Part shown: positions 1 through 9,510 of the stretch, piece by piece
Layout: each line of letters begins with the position of its first letter
Position numbering within the stretch: the stretch's first letter is position 1
Source of the DNA: CAWBXL01 sp963837365
GTDB taxonomy: Bacteria > Acidobacteriota > Terriglobia > Terriglobales > Acidobacteriaceae
Assembly (NCBI GenBank): GCA_963837365.1
Contig: CAWIMW010000002.1
Location: forward strand, 496,001-560,000
Reading direction: 5' to 3'
DNA length: 64,000 bases
Notes under the pieces: generated by a model
The model's input: only the letters and a program-made list of their open reading frames with translations
What the model was told of the DNA's origin: nothing
Database searches by the model: none
Program-made: the position numbers and the translations under genes

Positions 1-1450
1 ATTTCACGCCCGGTGAAACCGAGAAGGCAGGTATCCCCACGCGGGCCAGGCTGAAGTGGTCGGAACGGTAGTAGTAACCGGCCTCGGGATGCGCATCCGG
101 CCGGATAGCCAAACGAAACTCCATCGCCAGCGCGTGCACGACAGGATAAAAAGTAGTCCGGTCTGATCCTGAAACTTCCACCTCCTGCGGAGCGCCGAGC
201 GGAGGGATGTCGTCGAAGTTCAAATCCAGTGTGATCTTCCCCGCCGGAATCGGCGGATGCTTTCCCAGGTACTCCGAGCCCAACAGTCCTTGCTCTTCCG
301 CTGTCACCGCCGCGAACAAGATAGACCGCCGTGGCTTCTGCACCGCCTGGGTAAACACATTGGCCAATTCCAGAAGAATTCCGCATCCGGTTGCGTTGTC
401 ATCGGCCCCGTTGTAGATGTTGTCCCCCGTCTCATCCGGGCGTATCCCGAGGTGATCGTAGTGCGCGGTGTACAACACGGCTTCGTCTTTTAACGCTGAA
501 TTTGCACCCGGAAACATGCCGATAACATTATTCGACTCGAACGGGCGGACCTTGCTTACCATCTGTGCCTTCAATCTCACCGGCAGAGGCACAGGATGAA
601 AGTCGCGCGAGCGGGCATCTGCCATAAGCTTGTCCATATCCAGACCTGCACTCGCGGCCAGCTGTTTCGCAATGTCGAGCTGAACCCAGGAAGCGACTTT
701 CAACTTCGGCGTGCCATCCAGTTTGAGATTAGACTTCTCACCCGAGTTTGAATTGCGCACGACTTCCCAGCCATAGCTGGCCATGTCGGTCTTATGAATC
801 AAAATCGCGCCCACTGCGCCTTTGCGCGCTGCTTCTTCGTACTTATATGTCCAGCGGCCGTAATAGGTCAGGGCTCGTCCTTTGAAGAATTTGGGATCAT
901 TCGAGTCCGGCTCGCTCACCAGCATCAGCAGAACTTTGCCGCGAACATCTACTCCCTTGTAGTCATCCCACTGATATTCAGGCGCCTCAATGCCGTAGCC
1001 AACGTAGACGATGTCGGCATCCACGCTCGATTTCGCTTGCTGCGTTTGATCAAAAGCGACATATTCGTCGAGATATTTCAGGTTGCGGGCATCGCCGCGT
1101 GCAGGTACCAGCGAAAAAGTGCTTTCGGGAAGAGTTGTGACCCCGACCATAGGGACCTTTTGCATGTAGGTACCGTTCTCTCCCGCTGGTTTCAGGCCGT
1201 ACATGGCGAACTGTGTCGCGATGTATTCAGCGGCAATATCGCCGCCGCGCTGTCCCGTTCCCCGCCCTTCCAGCAGATCGTGCGAGAGAAACCGCACATG
1301 CTGGCGGATCCGTAGCGGATCAATTTTTTGCATGGCATTAATCGCTGTCCCCGGAAGGTGAGCATTTGCAGACTCAGCAGCAGTTCTTTGCGCGGATGAA
1401 AAACCGGAGAGTAACAATGCTAAGAGAACGGCTAGAACACTTTTCTGCAT
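1..1450 (-). CDS. M28 family metallopeptidase with PA domain (3' end off the left edge)
   Basis: Secreted zinc aminopeptidase of the M28 family, truncated by the window edge. The reverse-strand translation starts MQKSVLAVLLALLLSGFSSAQ, a signal peptide, preceded by a GAGGAG ribosome site. A protease-associated domain follows (DADIVYVGYGI, DDYKGVDVRGKVLLML). The catalytic half shows the metal ligands: TAHYDHLG (His), NGADDNATG (Asp), TAEEQGLLGSEYLG (catalytic and metal Glu) and a late YRSDHFSLARVGIPAFS (His). It is therefore nearly complete and probably active on peptides in the periplasm or outside the cell. No operon partner: the next gene upstream is 125 bases away. The family call is firm; the substrate is unknown. 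Confidence 0.93.
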   Translation of the reverse strand, partial: MQKSVLAVLLALLLSGFSSAQRTAAESANAHLPGTAINAMQKIDPLRIRQHVRFLSHDLLEGRGTGQRGGDIAAEYIATQFAMYGLKPAGENGTYMQKVPMVGVTTLPESTFSLVPARGDARNLKYLDEYVAFDQTQQAKSSVDADIVYVGYGIEAPEYQWDDYKGVDVRGKVLLMLVSEPDSNDPKFFKGRALTYYGRWTYKYEEAARKGAVGAILIHKTDMASYGWEVVRNSNSGEKSNLKLDGTPKLKVASWVQLDIAKQLAASAGLDMDKLMADARSRDFHPVPLPVRLKAQMVSKVRPFESNNVIGMFPGANSALKDEAVLYTAHYDHLGIRPDETGDNIYNGADDNATGCGILLELANVFTQAVQKPRRSILFAAVTAEEQGLLGSEYLGKHPPIPAGKITLDLNFDDIPPLGAPQEVEVSGSDRTTFYPVVHALAMEFRLAIRPDAHPEAGYYYRSDHFSLARVGIPAFSVSPGVK

Positions 1451-1544
1451 CCTTAAGGCTCCTCGAGTACGGCGAGTTTAGTCAGAAACCATTCATTGTA
1501 GCGATGATTCAAATACGCTTGCATCTACCGAACCGGAATGGTCA

Positions 1545-1561
1545 ACCCGCAACCTGCGGGT
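1545..1561 (+). terminator. Possible hairpin with T-run between two reverse-strand genes
   Basis: A 7-bp stem (ACCCGCA / TGCGGGT, loop ACC) is followed on the plus strand by CAGTTTTTTG. It lies just downstream of the redoxin stop codon. The T-run is on the strand opposite to both neighbours, so if it terminates anything it acts on antisense transcription; it may simply be an intergenic hairpin. Confidence 0.35.
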
Positions 1562-1575
1562 CAGTTTTTTGACCC

Positions 1576-2073
1576 TCAACCAGGGCGATAGGCAGGTATG
1601 GATTCATCAGGCTGAAAAACCGGGCGGAAGGCGACCTTGCCAACCTCGGCGGCCTTCCGGTTGATCTCCTCAATGTCCGGTTGCACCCAGCCCACGCTGG
1701 AAATTTCAACGGTTCCGTCCGTATCAATCCAGAAGGTCGTTGGCACGTTGGTCAAACCGTATGCATTCGAGGCAGGGTACGAATCTGTATCGTCCAGTAA
1801 TACCGGAAAGGTCAGGCCAAATTCCTTGATGAACACGGCGGTGTCTTTCTTTGTATTCTGCGAAATGCCAATGATGGTTACATGCTTTGCCCCGTAAGCC
1901 TTATAGATCCGTTCAAGAAATGGAAATGCATACTGACAAACCGGGCAGGAAATCTTAAAGAAAGCCGCGACCACGGGACCGTGGGCAAGTGCCTCCCGCA
2001 AAGAAAATGGCTTCCCATCCATCGCAGGCAAAGTGAAGCCCGGAGCATTTTTACCTACCGCAAGTGCTGGCAT
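1576..2073 (-). CDS. Redoxin / TlpA-like thiol-disulfide protein
   Basis: A 165-aa thioredoxin-fold protein of the AhpC/TSA-redoxin group. The opening VGKNAPGFTLPAMDGKPFSL is the typical peroxiredoxin-like beta hairpin, and FFKISCPVCQYAFPFL carries the redox-active CPVC motif. A cis-Pro loop is present in NVPTTFWID. There is no signal peptide, so it probably works in the cytoplasm as a thiol-disulfide reductase or peroxidase. The start ATG has GGAGAGAACC upstream. It is separated from mutY by 64 bases that carry an orphan arm of the word-like repeat described at 5.6, 9.5 and 21.2 kb. Confidence 0.88.
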   Translation of the reverse strand: MPALAVGKNAPGFTLPAMDGKPFSLREALAHGPVVAAFFKISCPVCQYAFPFLERIYKAYGAKHVTIIGISQNTKKDTAVFIKEFGLTFPVLLDDTDSYPASNAYGLTNVPTTFWIDTDGTVEISSVGWVQPDIEEINRKAAEVGKVAFRPVFQPDESIPAYRPG

Positions 2074-2137
2074 GGTTCTCTCCCCACGATCTATTTTATC
2101 CGCAACTGAGAACGGAGAACTGACAACCGGCAGCTGA

Positions 2138-3130
2138 TTACATAACCTCCACCGCGCGCAAAATCTTCCGCGCCAGCCCGGTCAAAGCCAGTTTGTTCAA
2201 CCGGTGTTCACTGATCCAGGTTCCGGAAACGTCCCTAGAAATTTTTCCCAGCACGACCCGAACAGTGTAATCCGTCACTGTAACGGAATGTCGCAACGTC
2301 AGGCACGTTCCGTTCGTGCCGGGCTTTGCCTGTCCTTCTGGCAGTTCCCACATCCCCGCCATGAGCGACACTGTCCTTGGACGTTTGACTAAAAAAACGC
2401 TCCCCTGGTGCCGGGATAAGAGATAGCTAACCTCTCTTTTGTTTTGCCGGACAGGTCCGCGGCCATTGTTCAGCTCCCCACGTGTATGGCAAAGACCACG
2501 CACTGGACACGCGATGCACAACGGCCCTCGCGGCAAACAAACCGTGGCCCCCAACTCCATCATGGCTTGGTTGAAATCGCCGGGACGTTTCGCATCCATC
2601 ACCGCGTTCGCTGAGGCCCAAAGCTGCTCCCCTCCCACCAGCTTTCCCGTCAATCGTTGCAACCCCCTCTCAACATTCCCGTCCACAACGGCCGTCGGCT
2701 CACCGAACGCTATACTGGCGATCGCAGCGGCAGTGTAACGGCCAATCCCCGGTAAGGAGCGCAGTCCCCCCGTAGTTTTGGGGAATTTGCCATCAAACTC
2801 TTTGACAATCTTTCTTGCTGCGCTATGCAGCATCCGCGCTCGACGGTAATAGCCCAGTCCGCTCCACGCCGCCAGCACCGATGATTCGCGAGCAGCCGCC
2901 AGCTTCTCTATTTTCGGAAAGCGTTCCAGAAATCGCCGATAGTGTTCCAGCACCGCGTTCACTCGGGTCTGCTGCAACATGATCTCCGAGATCCAGATGC
3001 GATAGGGATCAGGCTCGCGCCGCCAGGGGAGGTCGCGTTGGTTCAGGTCATACCAGCGCAACAACAGGCGTTGAAACTTTCGTCTGCCTTGTGGGGTATC
3101 GATTCCTCGAACCGGCGGCATCTCTTTCAT
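2138..3130 (-). CDS. mutY: A/G-specific adenine glycosylase MutY
   Basis: DNA repair glycosylase that removes adenine mispaired with 8-oxoguanine or G. Helix-hairpin-helix LPGIGRYTAAAIASIAFG is followed by the catalytic Asp in AVVDGNVERGL; the catalytic Glu lies in ISEIMLQQTRV. The iron-sulfur loop has the C-x6-C-x2-C-x5-C spacing (CLPRGPLCIACPVRGLC). The C-terminal third is the NUDIX-like 8-oxoG sensing domain. Start taken at the ATG giving MKEMPPVRG; an in-frame TTG ten codons upstream is possible. Length about 330 aa is normal. Single gene, no obvious operon. Confidence 0.95.
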   Translation of the reverse strand: MKEMPPVRGIDTPQGRRKFQRLLLRWYDLNQRDLPWRREPDPYRIWISEIMLQQTRVNAVLEHYRRFLERFPKIEKLAAARESSVLAAWSGLGYYRRARMLHSAARKIVKEFDGKFPKTTGGLRSLPGIGRYTAAAIASIAFGEPTAVVDGNVERGLQRLTGKLVGGEQLWASANAVMDAKRPGDFNQAMMELGATVCLPRGPLCIACPVRGLCHTRGELNNGRGPVRQNKREVSYLLSRHQGSVFLVKRPRTVSLMAGMWELPEGQAKPGTNGTCLTLRHSVTVTDYTVRVVLGKISRDVSGTWISEHRLNKLALTGLARKILRAVEVM

Positions 3131-3282
3131 GTGGAACAAGGATTCTATCGCAGGGAGCAACGCTTACTTTCGGCACTCCCAGTCGACCGAGGGTAGCAAC
3201 TCCGATGCTCTTGCATTGACCCGAACGTGAGGCCAATCAATAATAAAACTTCACAGCCTGAGGCGAAGCTTGAGGAGCTGCT

Positions 3283-3477
3283 ATGAATGACTTTAATCGA
3301 AAGGTGGAACAAGCCACCGAACATCTGGAGAAGGAAGCGGCTGAATTAATCACCTACATCAACAATGAAGTAGTTCCCGCCGTGCGTCAGCATTCAACCA
3401 AAGCGTTGCGGATCGCATCCGAAAAACTGGCCCAATTCGCCGACTACATGGATCAAACCAAGGCCCAGGGCAAGTGA
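3283..3477 (+). CDS. Small acidic helical protein upstream of rlpA
   Basis: A 64-aa protein (MNDFNRKVEQATEHLEKEA...) predicted to be almost wholly alpha-helical and rich in Glu, Lys and Ala, with no membrane segment or signal. I do not recognise a named family. It has a good GAGGAG ribosome site and its stop overlaps the GTG start of rlpA (GTGA), so the two are translationally coupled. The coupling suggests a cell-envelope or division-associated role, which is inference only. Confidence 0.75.
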   Translation: MNDFNRKVEQATEHLEKEAAELITYINNEVVPAVRQHSTKALRIASEKLAQFADYMDQTKAQGK

Positions 3478-4319
3478 GCGATCAAAGCAGCGTAGTCCTT
3501 TCGTGCCGGCACGCAGCAATTCTTGCGGTGGCTACTTTTGTTTCATTGCTGCTCTCTGCCTGCGGCGGGCACAAACAGGTTGTCGTCAAAACTCCGCCTG
3601 CGCCACCAATCCAGGGACCGCAGCCACAGGCAAAACCCAAACCACTGCCGCCACCGCCCGTGACGAAAGCGGAAAGCAAACCCGTTGAATCGCCCAACAA
3701 TCCCGCCGACGAGGAAGTAGAAAGAGCCGAGGAGGCAAAAGAAGCTGCCACCGTTCCGGCGGATGCGAAACCCCTGTTTGAAGAAACCGGGCTGGCCAGT
3801 TGGTACGGTCCGCCATTTCACAACCGTCAAGCCGCAAACGGTGAAATCTACAACATGCACGCATTTACTGCCGCACATCGAACGTTGCCCCTAGGCACAA
3901 TCGTGCGAGTCACCAACCTCAAGACAGGCGACTCTGCCATTGTCCGCATCACTGACCGCGGACCGTTCATCCGGGGAAGAATTATCGATCTGTCCCTGGC
4001 CGCCGCAAAAAAAGTAGACGTATGGCGCGCGGGAGTAGCATCTGTCCGATTGGAAGTGCTGAAAACCCCCGCTCGGCTCGATTCCGGCGGACGCTGGGCG
4101 GTGCAGATCGGCGGCTTCGAAGAACATGGACCCGCCACTGAAGTCGCAGATCACCTGACCAAGCGTTACCGGAGTGCGAAGGTCCTTTGCTACAACAGCC
4201 CGGCTGGCGACTGGTGGGTGCGCATCCGTGTGAAGGATGACGACCGCAAGCGCGCCGAAGAAGTGGCCCACGATACCCGGACTCCAGAGGGATCCATTTT
4301 TCTGGTCCGCCTCGATTGA
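3474..4319 (+). CDS. rlpA: RlpA-like septal lytic transglycosylase, lipoprotein with SPOR domain
   Basis: Envelope lipoprotein that cleaves peptidoglycan glycan strands. It starts at GTG overlapping the previous stop. A signal peptide ends in the lipobox LLSAC. A proline- and glutamate-rich linker (residues about 35-95) precedes the double-psi beta-barrel domain: GLASWYGPPFHNRQAANGE, the conserved ITDRGPF Asp, and RIIDLSLAAA. The C-terminal 80 residues (GGRWAVQIGGFEEHGPATEVADHL) form a SPOR domain that binds denuded septal glycan. Domain order and length (281 aa) match RlpA. Confidence 0.93.
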   Translation: MSDQSSVVLSCRHAAILAVATFVSLLLSACGGHKQVVVKTPPAPPIQGPQPQAKPKPLPPPPVTKAESKPVESPNNPADEEVERAEEAKEAATVPADAKPLFEETGLASWYGPPFHNRQAANGEIYNMHAFTAAHRTLPLGTIVRVTNLKTGDSAIVRITDRGPFIRGRIIDLSLAAAKKVDVWRAGVASVRLEVLKTPARLDSGGRWAVQIGGFEEHGPATEVADHLTKRYRSAKVLCYNSPAGDWWVRIRVKDDDRKRAEEVAHDTRTPEGSIFLVRLD

Positions 4320-4348
4320 GCTGCCACACCTGATATCCTGATTGCCTC

Positions 4349-5155
4349 ATGAAATATTGCCGCTTCCAACTTAATTCACAAGCACACTATGGATTGGTAG
4401 AGTCCCTCGCTGGTCAAGACCGGATCACCCGTACGCTGTCCACCGCGCCTCACCTAGGAGAAGGTGACTTGGAAGACCTTCCCAGTAAACGTATGGAGCA
4501 CATTGGATTCGGCGAGGCAAACCTTCTCGCCCCGGTGCAACCATCGAAGATTGTCTGCATCGGCCGTAACTACCGTGCCCATGCCGCAGAGTTCGGGAAT
4601 GATGTTCCAACCGAGCCGTTAATTTTCCTCAAAGCGCTTTCCGCGCTACTGGCGCCAAACCAAACTGTTCTGCGGCCGGGGATTTCTGAACGGGTGGACT
4701 ATGAAGGCGAGTTGGGAATCGTCATCGGTAAAAAATGCCACCGGTTAAAGCCTGATGAAGATGTTCGCCCCTACATTCTCGGCTATACCTGCGTCAACGA
4801 TGTGACCGCACGCGATTTGCAGATGAAAGACGGTCAGTGGTCGCGGGCGAAAGGGTTCGACACATTCTGTCCGGTCGGCCCGGTCGTAGTAACCGAACTC
4901 GACCCATGGAAGGGAGTTGGCGTAGAGACCAAGGTAAACGGCAACGTACGCCAGCACGGCAACACCAATGATCTGATCTTTGCCGTAGATGTCGTCATCC
5001 GCCACATCAGCCAGGCCATGACGCTATTCCCCGGAGACCTGATTGCCACTGGCACGCCGGAAGGCGTAGGCCCGGTGGTGGCCGGCGACGTCATGGAAGT
5101 CACGGTTGAGCATATAGGCTCCCTGAGTAACCCGGTAGCTGACGAGCCTGTGTAG
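4349..5155 (+). CDS. Fumarylacetoacetate hydrolase family protein
   Basis: A 268-aa FAH-family enzyme, the fold used for hydrolysis, hydration or isomerisation of dicarboxylic keto acids in aromatic degradation. KIVCIGRNYRAHAAEFG is the family entry motif. Metal-binding acidic residues are seen in VDYEGELGIVIGKK and in NDVTARDLQ. GDLIATGTPEGVG is the conserved C-terminal active-site strand. The N-terminal 65 residues match the small FAH N-domain. It is 29 bases downstream of rlpA and has no catabolic neighbours, so the substrate cannot be assigned. Confidence 0.92.
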   Translation: MKYCRFQLNSQAHYGLVESLAGQDRITRTLSTAPHLGEGDLEDLPSKRMEHIGFGEANLLAPVQPSKIVCIGRNYRAHAAEFGNDVPTEPLIFLKALSALLAPNQTVLRPGISERVDYEGELGIVIGKKCHRLKPDEDVRPYILGYTCVNDVTARDLQMKDGQWSRAKGFDTFCPVGPVVVTELDPWKGVGVETKVNGNVRQHGNTNDLIFAVDVVIRHISQAMTLFPGDLIATGTPEGVGPVVAGDVMEVTVEHIGSLSNPVADEPV

Positions 5156-5195
5156 TCTGGTAGCTTAGAGAGGACGAAGAGTTGTCCTCACAACG

Positions 5196-5588
5196 ATGAG
5201 TTCATTGCATCTCTATCCCTTGATCGTAATCGCAGCCGCAATTCTGCTGATCGCCTATTTTTTTCTGCGCCGCAAGCCAAAGACTGCCGATGACCTTGAG
5301 CGCGAACGCCGCGCCTGGCTGGAACGCGTGGGCCGGATCACCGACGGCACCGTTATCGACGTGCAGGAAACCCAAGCGACTCCAAAGCAGCGAGCAGCAA
5401 TATTATTGGTCTTTCAGTACGACATCGCCGGCGTCGCCTACGAGTGCTCCCAGGACGTGACCTACCTGCGGCCCATGATCAACCTGCATTCTTGTCGTTT
5501 AGGCCTGCCGACATCGGTACGCTATGACCCCCAGAACCCCGGAAATTCGATGGTTGTATCGGAAAAGTGGATGGGATTAAGGCAGTAA
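5196..5588 (+). CDS. DUF3592-like single-pass membrane protein
   Basis: A 130-aa protein with one N-terminal transmembrane helix (LYPLIVIAAAILLIAYFFL) followed by RRK positive residues and a soluble beta-rich domain. The stretch ILLVFQYDIAGVAYECSQDV and the tail VRYDPQNPGNSMV resemble the DUF3592 family, which has no known activity. It runs into the hairpin repeat at 5594, six bases after the stop. Confidence 0.7.
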   Translation: MSSLHLYPLIVIAAAILLIAYFFLRRKPKTADDLERERRAWLERVGRITDGTVIDVQETQATPKQRAAILLVFQYDIAGVAYECSQDVTYLRPMINLHSCRLGLPTSVRYDPQNPGNSMVVSEKWMGLRQ

Positions 5589-5593
5589 GAGCG

Positions 5594-5657
5594 GTTAGTA
5601 GCTGGTGATTAGTGGCTAGAAAAAACCACTAGCAACTAGCCACAAATCACTGGCAAC
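5594..5657. repeat. Word-like inverted repeat, 'empty' hairpin
   Basis: Two arms made of degenerate repeats of words like TTAGTGGCTAG are placed head to head with an A-run between them. GTGATTAGTGGCTAG (left) matches the reverse complement of the right arm in 14 of 15 positions. It lies between convergent genes and could act as a bidirectional terminator. Its architecture matches the arms around the two S23-like genes, but without a gene inside. Confidence 0.7.
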
Positions 5658-5663
5658 TCTCGT

Positions 5664-6572
5664 TTAGCTTCCCGCTGAGAACCCGCCGGCGTGCGCCATG
5701 GTCAGGCGTAAATACTTGTGAGGATTGACTGGCGTGTCGTTGATACGAACTTCGTAGTGAAGATGCGGCCCAGTAGAGCGTCCGCTTAGGCCAACGTAAC
5801 CAATGGTATCGCCGCGATGAATTTGCTGGCCTACCGCTACGGCAAAGTTAGCCAAGTGGCCGTACCGGGTGCTGATGGAGTGCCCGTGGTCAATGACGAT
5901 GGCCCGTCCGTAGCCGCCCATAAAGTCGGCGAATACTACGACACCGTCGGCCGGGGCTACCACCGCCTGTCCGTACGAGGAGCCAATATCAATTCCGCTA
6001 TGGAATGCGCCCTCACCATTGAATGGATCGATCCGTTCGCCAAACGATCCCGTAATCTGTCCTTCAACCGGCCATAGATTGGGAGTAGCGTTGGCCCGGA
6101 CCCAGTCCGCCGTGGTCACGTTCCGAACCAAACCCAGTGAAATCCCGGTAGTTGCCGCGCCGCTCATGGCGGTGGACTTCAGCGCATAAAGCTGGCTCAG
6201 TGAATTCGAAACCTGAACATCACGCTCGTCTGTATCTTCACCCACGAGCACCGGATCCGACTTCAAGCCATACAAAGAGGAAACTTCCTTCGCCAAAGAA
6301 CCCAGCGAAGCTACCTGAATGTCCTTTTCCTTGGCTACCTGCTCCAGGTGGGTATAACGGGTCTTTAAGTCTTCCCGCTCGGTACGCATCTGATTAAAGG
6401 TAGAAACCTTGGACAACATTCGGGTATAAGAGCTGGCAATTCCGGTAAGACTCAACAGCCCAATGGCGGCCGCGACAACCAGCACATACAAATAATGGAT
6501 CGGAATAGGAATTTTGCGGAGGTGTCCATCCTCGCCTCGCGCAACGAAAAGTATGTAGTATCGTTTTTGCAA
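5664..6572 (-). CDS. M23 family metalloendopeptidase, membrane anchored
   Basis: A peptidoglycan endopeptidase of the LytM/M23 family. TTG start with AAGGA six bases upstream. A single transmembrane helix (LYVLVVAAAIGLLSLTGIA, residues about 27-45) is followed by a coiled coil (residues 58-90), then the catalytic domain: HSGIDIG gives the first His and Asp ligands, HLANF lies mid-domain, and GPHLHYEVR carries the H-x-H ligands. All zinc residues are present, so it is likely active rather than an EnvC/NlpD-type degenerate activator. Monocistronic by spacing. Confidence 0.94.
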   Translation of the reverse strand: MQKRYYILFVARGEDGHLRKIPIPIHYLYVLVVAAAIGLLSLTGIASSYTRMLSKVSTFNQMRTEREDLKTRYTHLEQVAKEKDIQVASLGSLAKEVSSLYGLKSDPVLVGEDTDERDVQVSNSLSQLYALKSTAMSGAATTGISLGLVRNVTTADWVRANATPNLWPVEGQITGSFGERIDPFNGEGAFHSGIDIGSSYGQAVVAPADGVVVFADFMGGYGRAIVIDHGHSISTRYGHLANFAVAVGQQIHRGDTIGYVGLSGRSTGPHLHYEVRINDTPVNPHKYLRLTMAHAGGFSAGS

Positions 6573-6821
6573 TTAATCCTTCCGTAGCAATCAGCTGAAC
6601 CATTTTGGAACGGCTCGCGGTTACGAGGGCCCCAAATTCTCAACTGAAGTCGGGCTACTGACAATTTGCGTCAAGCTTGTGAATTAGCCCGCATACTACC
6701 GGAACCAGGTCAGGCCTGATATTTACCGGCTGCAATGCCAACTATTTGCAGCACTTAGCTCGGCCAGAGCGTTGAAATTGACTGCCCAACGGTAACAAAC
6801 TAGGTTCCTCATGTCAACGTA

Positions 6822-6912
6822 GGAGCAACGGGAATACCCATTACGGAGGTGGGTGATGAATGTCTGTCCATAAGGACAGCCCGATAGTGCCAAATGGGGG
6901 TAAAGTTGCTCC
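6822..6912. ncRNA. Candidate structured RNA or cis-regulatory element, unassigned
   Basis: The 360-base gap between the M23 peptidase and prmC contains a 91-nt segment with nested complementarity: outer stem GGAGCAAC/GTTGCTCC (6822-6829 with 6905-6912), second stem TACCCATT with AATGGGGGTA (6835-6842 with 6893-6902), and a perfect 6-bp hairpin CTGTCC-ATAA-GGACAG (6864-6879). I cannot match it to a known riboswitch. If transcribed from the reverse strand it would lie downstream of prmC and upstream of the M23 gene. The rest of the gap shows nothing I can name. Confidence 0.45.
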
Positions 6913-6933
6913 CTTCCCGTTTCTGAAATTTCT

Positions 6934-7803
6934 TCAAGTCTTACGGGCTACGGCTACGCGCGCAATCTGCTGGAGGTCTTTCACCACGGAAACACTTCCC
7001 CATCTCTGAAGCGCTTTTTCGACTTGTTTCACGATGGTTCCGCTGATCTCCATGACCAACCATCCGCCGGGCTTCAATACCGAGTGGGCTTGAGGGACAA
7101 GCCGGGCGATCACCTCGATGCCGGTCTCTCCAGCAAAGACTGCCTGCGCAGGCTCAAATTTGCGGACTTCAAGCTGGACCTGGTCTTCTTCGGACCGGCC
7201 TACGTATGGGGGATTGGAGACCACAATGTCGACGGAATCAGGCTCGAAACCATAGAGCAAGTCGGTCTGGTGGAAGCAAACGGAGCGACGGGCGTCCTCG
7301 CCCGTGCCGGCACGAAGCGCCGGTATGGATCTCGTTGCATTGGCCCGGGCTATCTGAAGAGCGTCCCCGGAGATGTCGGTAGCATGAACTTCTGCCTCGG
7401 GAAGTTCTTTCAGCAGCGCCAGGGCGATGCATCCAGAGCCGGTGCCTACATCCACGATCCGAGGTTTCGCCAGTGGACGAGCCAACGGCAACAGGGTTTC
7501 GATCACATGCTCGGTTTCGGGGCGGGGAATAAGAACAGCCGGACTCACGATAAAATCCATCCCCCAGAATTCCTGGTGGCCGGTGATGTATTGGGCGGGA
7601 ATGCCGGTCGAGCGGCGCGAAAGAACTGTATCGTAGCCGGAAATCTCATCTGGTGAAAGTTTGCGCTCGGGATGAGCATGAAGATGCGCCCGGTCGCACC
7701 CAAGCACAAACATGAGCAGCATCTCCGCATTCAGTCGTGGAGATCCGACATTGGCGGCAGTAAGGCGTTCGACTCCAGCCTTTAAAGAGTCCTTGACCGT
7801 CAT
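6934..7803 (-). CDS. prmC: Release factor glutamine methyltransferase PrmC
   Basis: Methylates the Gln of the GGQ motif in class I release factors. The N-terminal helical domain is followed by a SAM-binding Rossmann domain with VDVGTGSGCIALALLKELP (motif I) and the diagnostic VVSNPPYVG motif that holds the substrate glutamine. The 289-aa length is standard. Its ATG overlaps the stop of the preceding hypothetical gene (ATGA), and prfA, whose product is its substrate, is the first gene of the same operon. Confidence 0.96.
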   Translation of the reverse strand: MTVKDSLKAGVERLTAANVGSPRLNAEMLLMFVLGCDRAHLHAHPERKLSPDEISGYDTVLSRRSTGIPAQYITGHQEFWGMDFIVSPAVLIPRPETEHVIETLLPLARPLAKPRIVDVGTGSGCIALALLKELPEAEVHATDISGDALQIARANATRSIPALRAGTGEDARRSVCFHQTDLLYGFEPDSVDIVVSNPPYVGRSEEDQVQLEVRKFEPAQAVFAGETGIEVIARLVPQAHSVLKPGGWLVMEISGTIVKQVEKALQRWGSVSVVKDLQQIARVAVARKT

Positions 7804-8411
7804 GGACAGATGCGTATCCGCTGAACCTGGCGATTTTTCAGTAATCCCTGGCTATCAAATGCGAGGTCTACCTTTAGCTCGTAACCACAGGGGAACTCAA
7901 AGGCTCCAATTCGTGATCGGCCATAAATTTCATTCCCCTCTTCACTGAAATCAATTTTCTCCAATTTCAGAATTGAACGAGCTTGGTCGACCTTTATGCC
8001 GGCAGGGAGTGCGTTAGCAAGGTTCGCTTCCACTCTGGCTAGCTCGCGCATCTGGCTTGGCCACAGTGGGTCTAAAGATGGATCACAGGCGAGAGTAAAC
8101 AGAATCACCACAGGAGCAACGAGCACGAGAGTGGCACGCCGGACTACACGGTCTACCACACGATTGCGCAGAAGATACAAGAGAGAAAGAAAGAGTCCTG
8201 TATAGAACACAGAATTGGCAATGAGGATCGCCGCAGCAGGGCCGGCGTCGAGGGGTCGAAAAATAATCGCCGTACACAGGGATCCCGGTAACAAAAACAA
8301 CATAGCCGCGTACGCCAGTAGAGATTGGTTCAGTAAGAGCGAAAGTAATGAAGTGAATCCGACGCCGCACAACAATGCAAGGAATATCTTGTACTTCATT
8401 ATTTCATCCAA
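7800..8411 (-). CDS. Hypothetical membrane protein between prfA and prmC
   Basis: A 203-aa protein with four predicted transmembrane helices in the N-terminal 110 residues (IFLALLCGVGFTSLL, LLAYAAMLFLLPGSL, AAILIANSVFYTGLFLSLLYLL, ATLVLVAPVVILFTLA) and a soluble C-terminal domain of about 90 residues. No family recognised. It starts 10 bases after the prfA stop and overlaps prmC by 4 bases, so it belongs to the prfA-prmC operon. A second ATG four codons in is an alternative start. Confidence 0.75.
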   Translation of the reverse strand: MDEIMKYKIFLALLCGVGFTSLLSLLLNQSLLAYAAMLFLLPGSLCTAIIFRPLDAGPAAAILIANSVFYTGLFLSLLYLLRNRVVDRVVRRATLVLVAPVVILFTLACDPSLDPLWPSQMRELARVEANLANALPAGIKVDQARSILKLEKIDFSEEGNEIYGRSRIGAFEFPCGYELKVDLAFDSQGLLKNRQVQRIRICP

Positions 8412-8421
8412 CTGGATGGCA

Positions 8422-9501
<1,080 letters not shown>

Positions 9502-9510
9502 AAAAACGGT

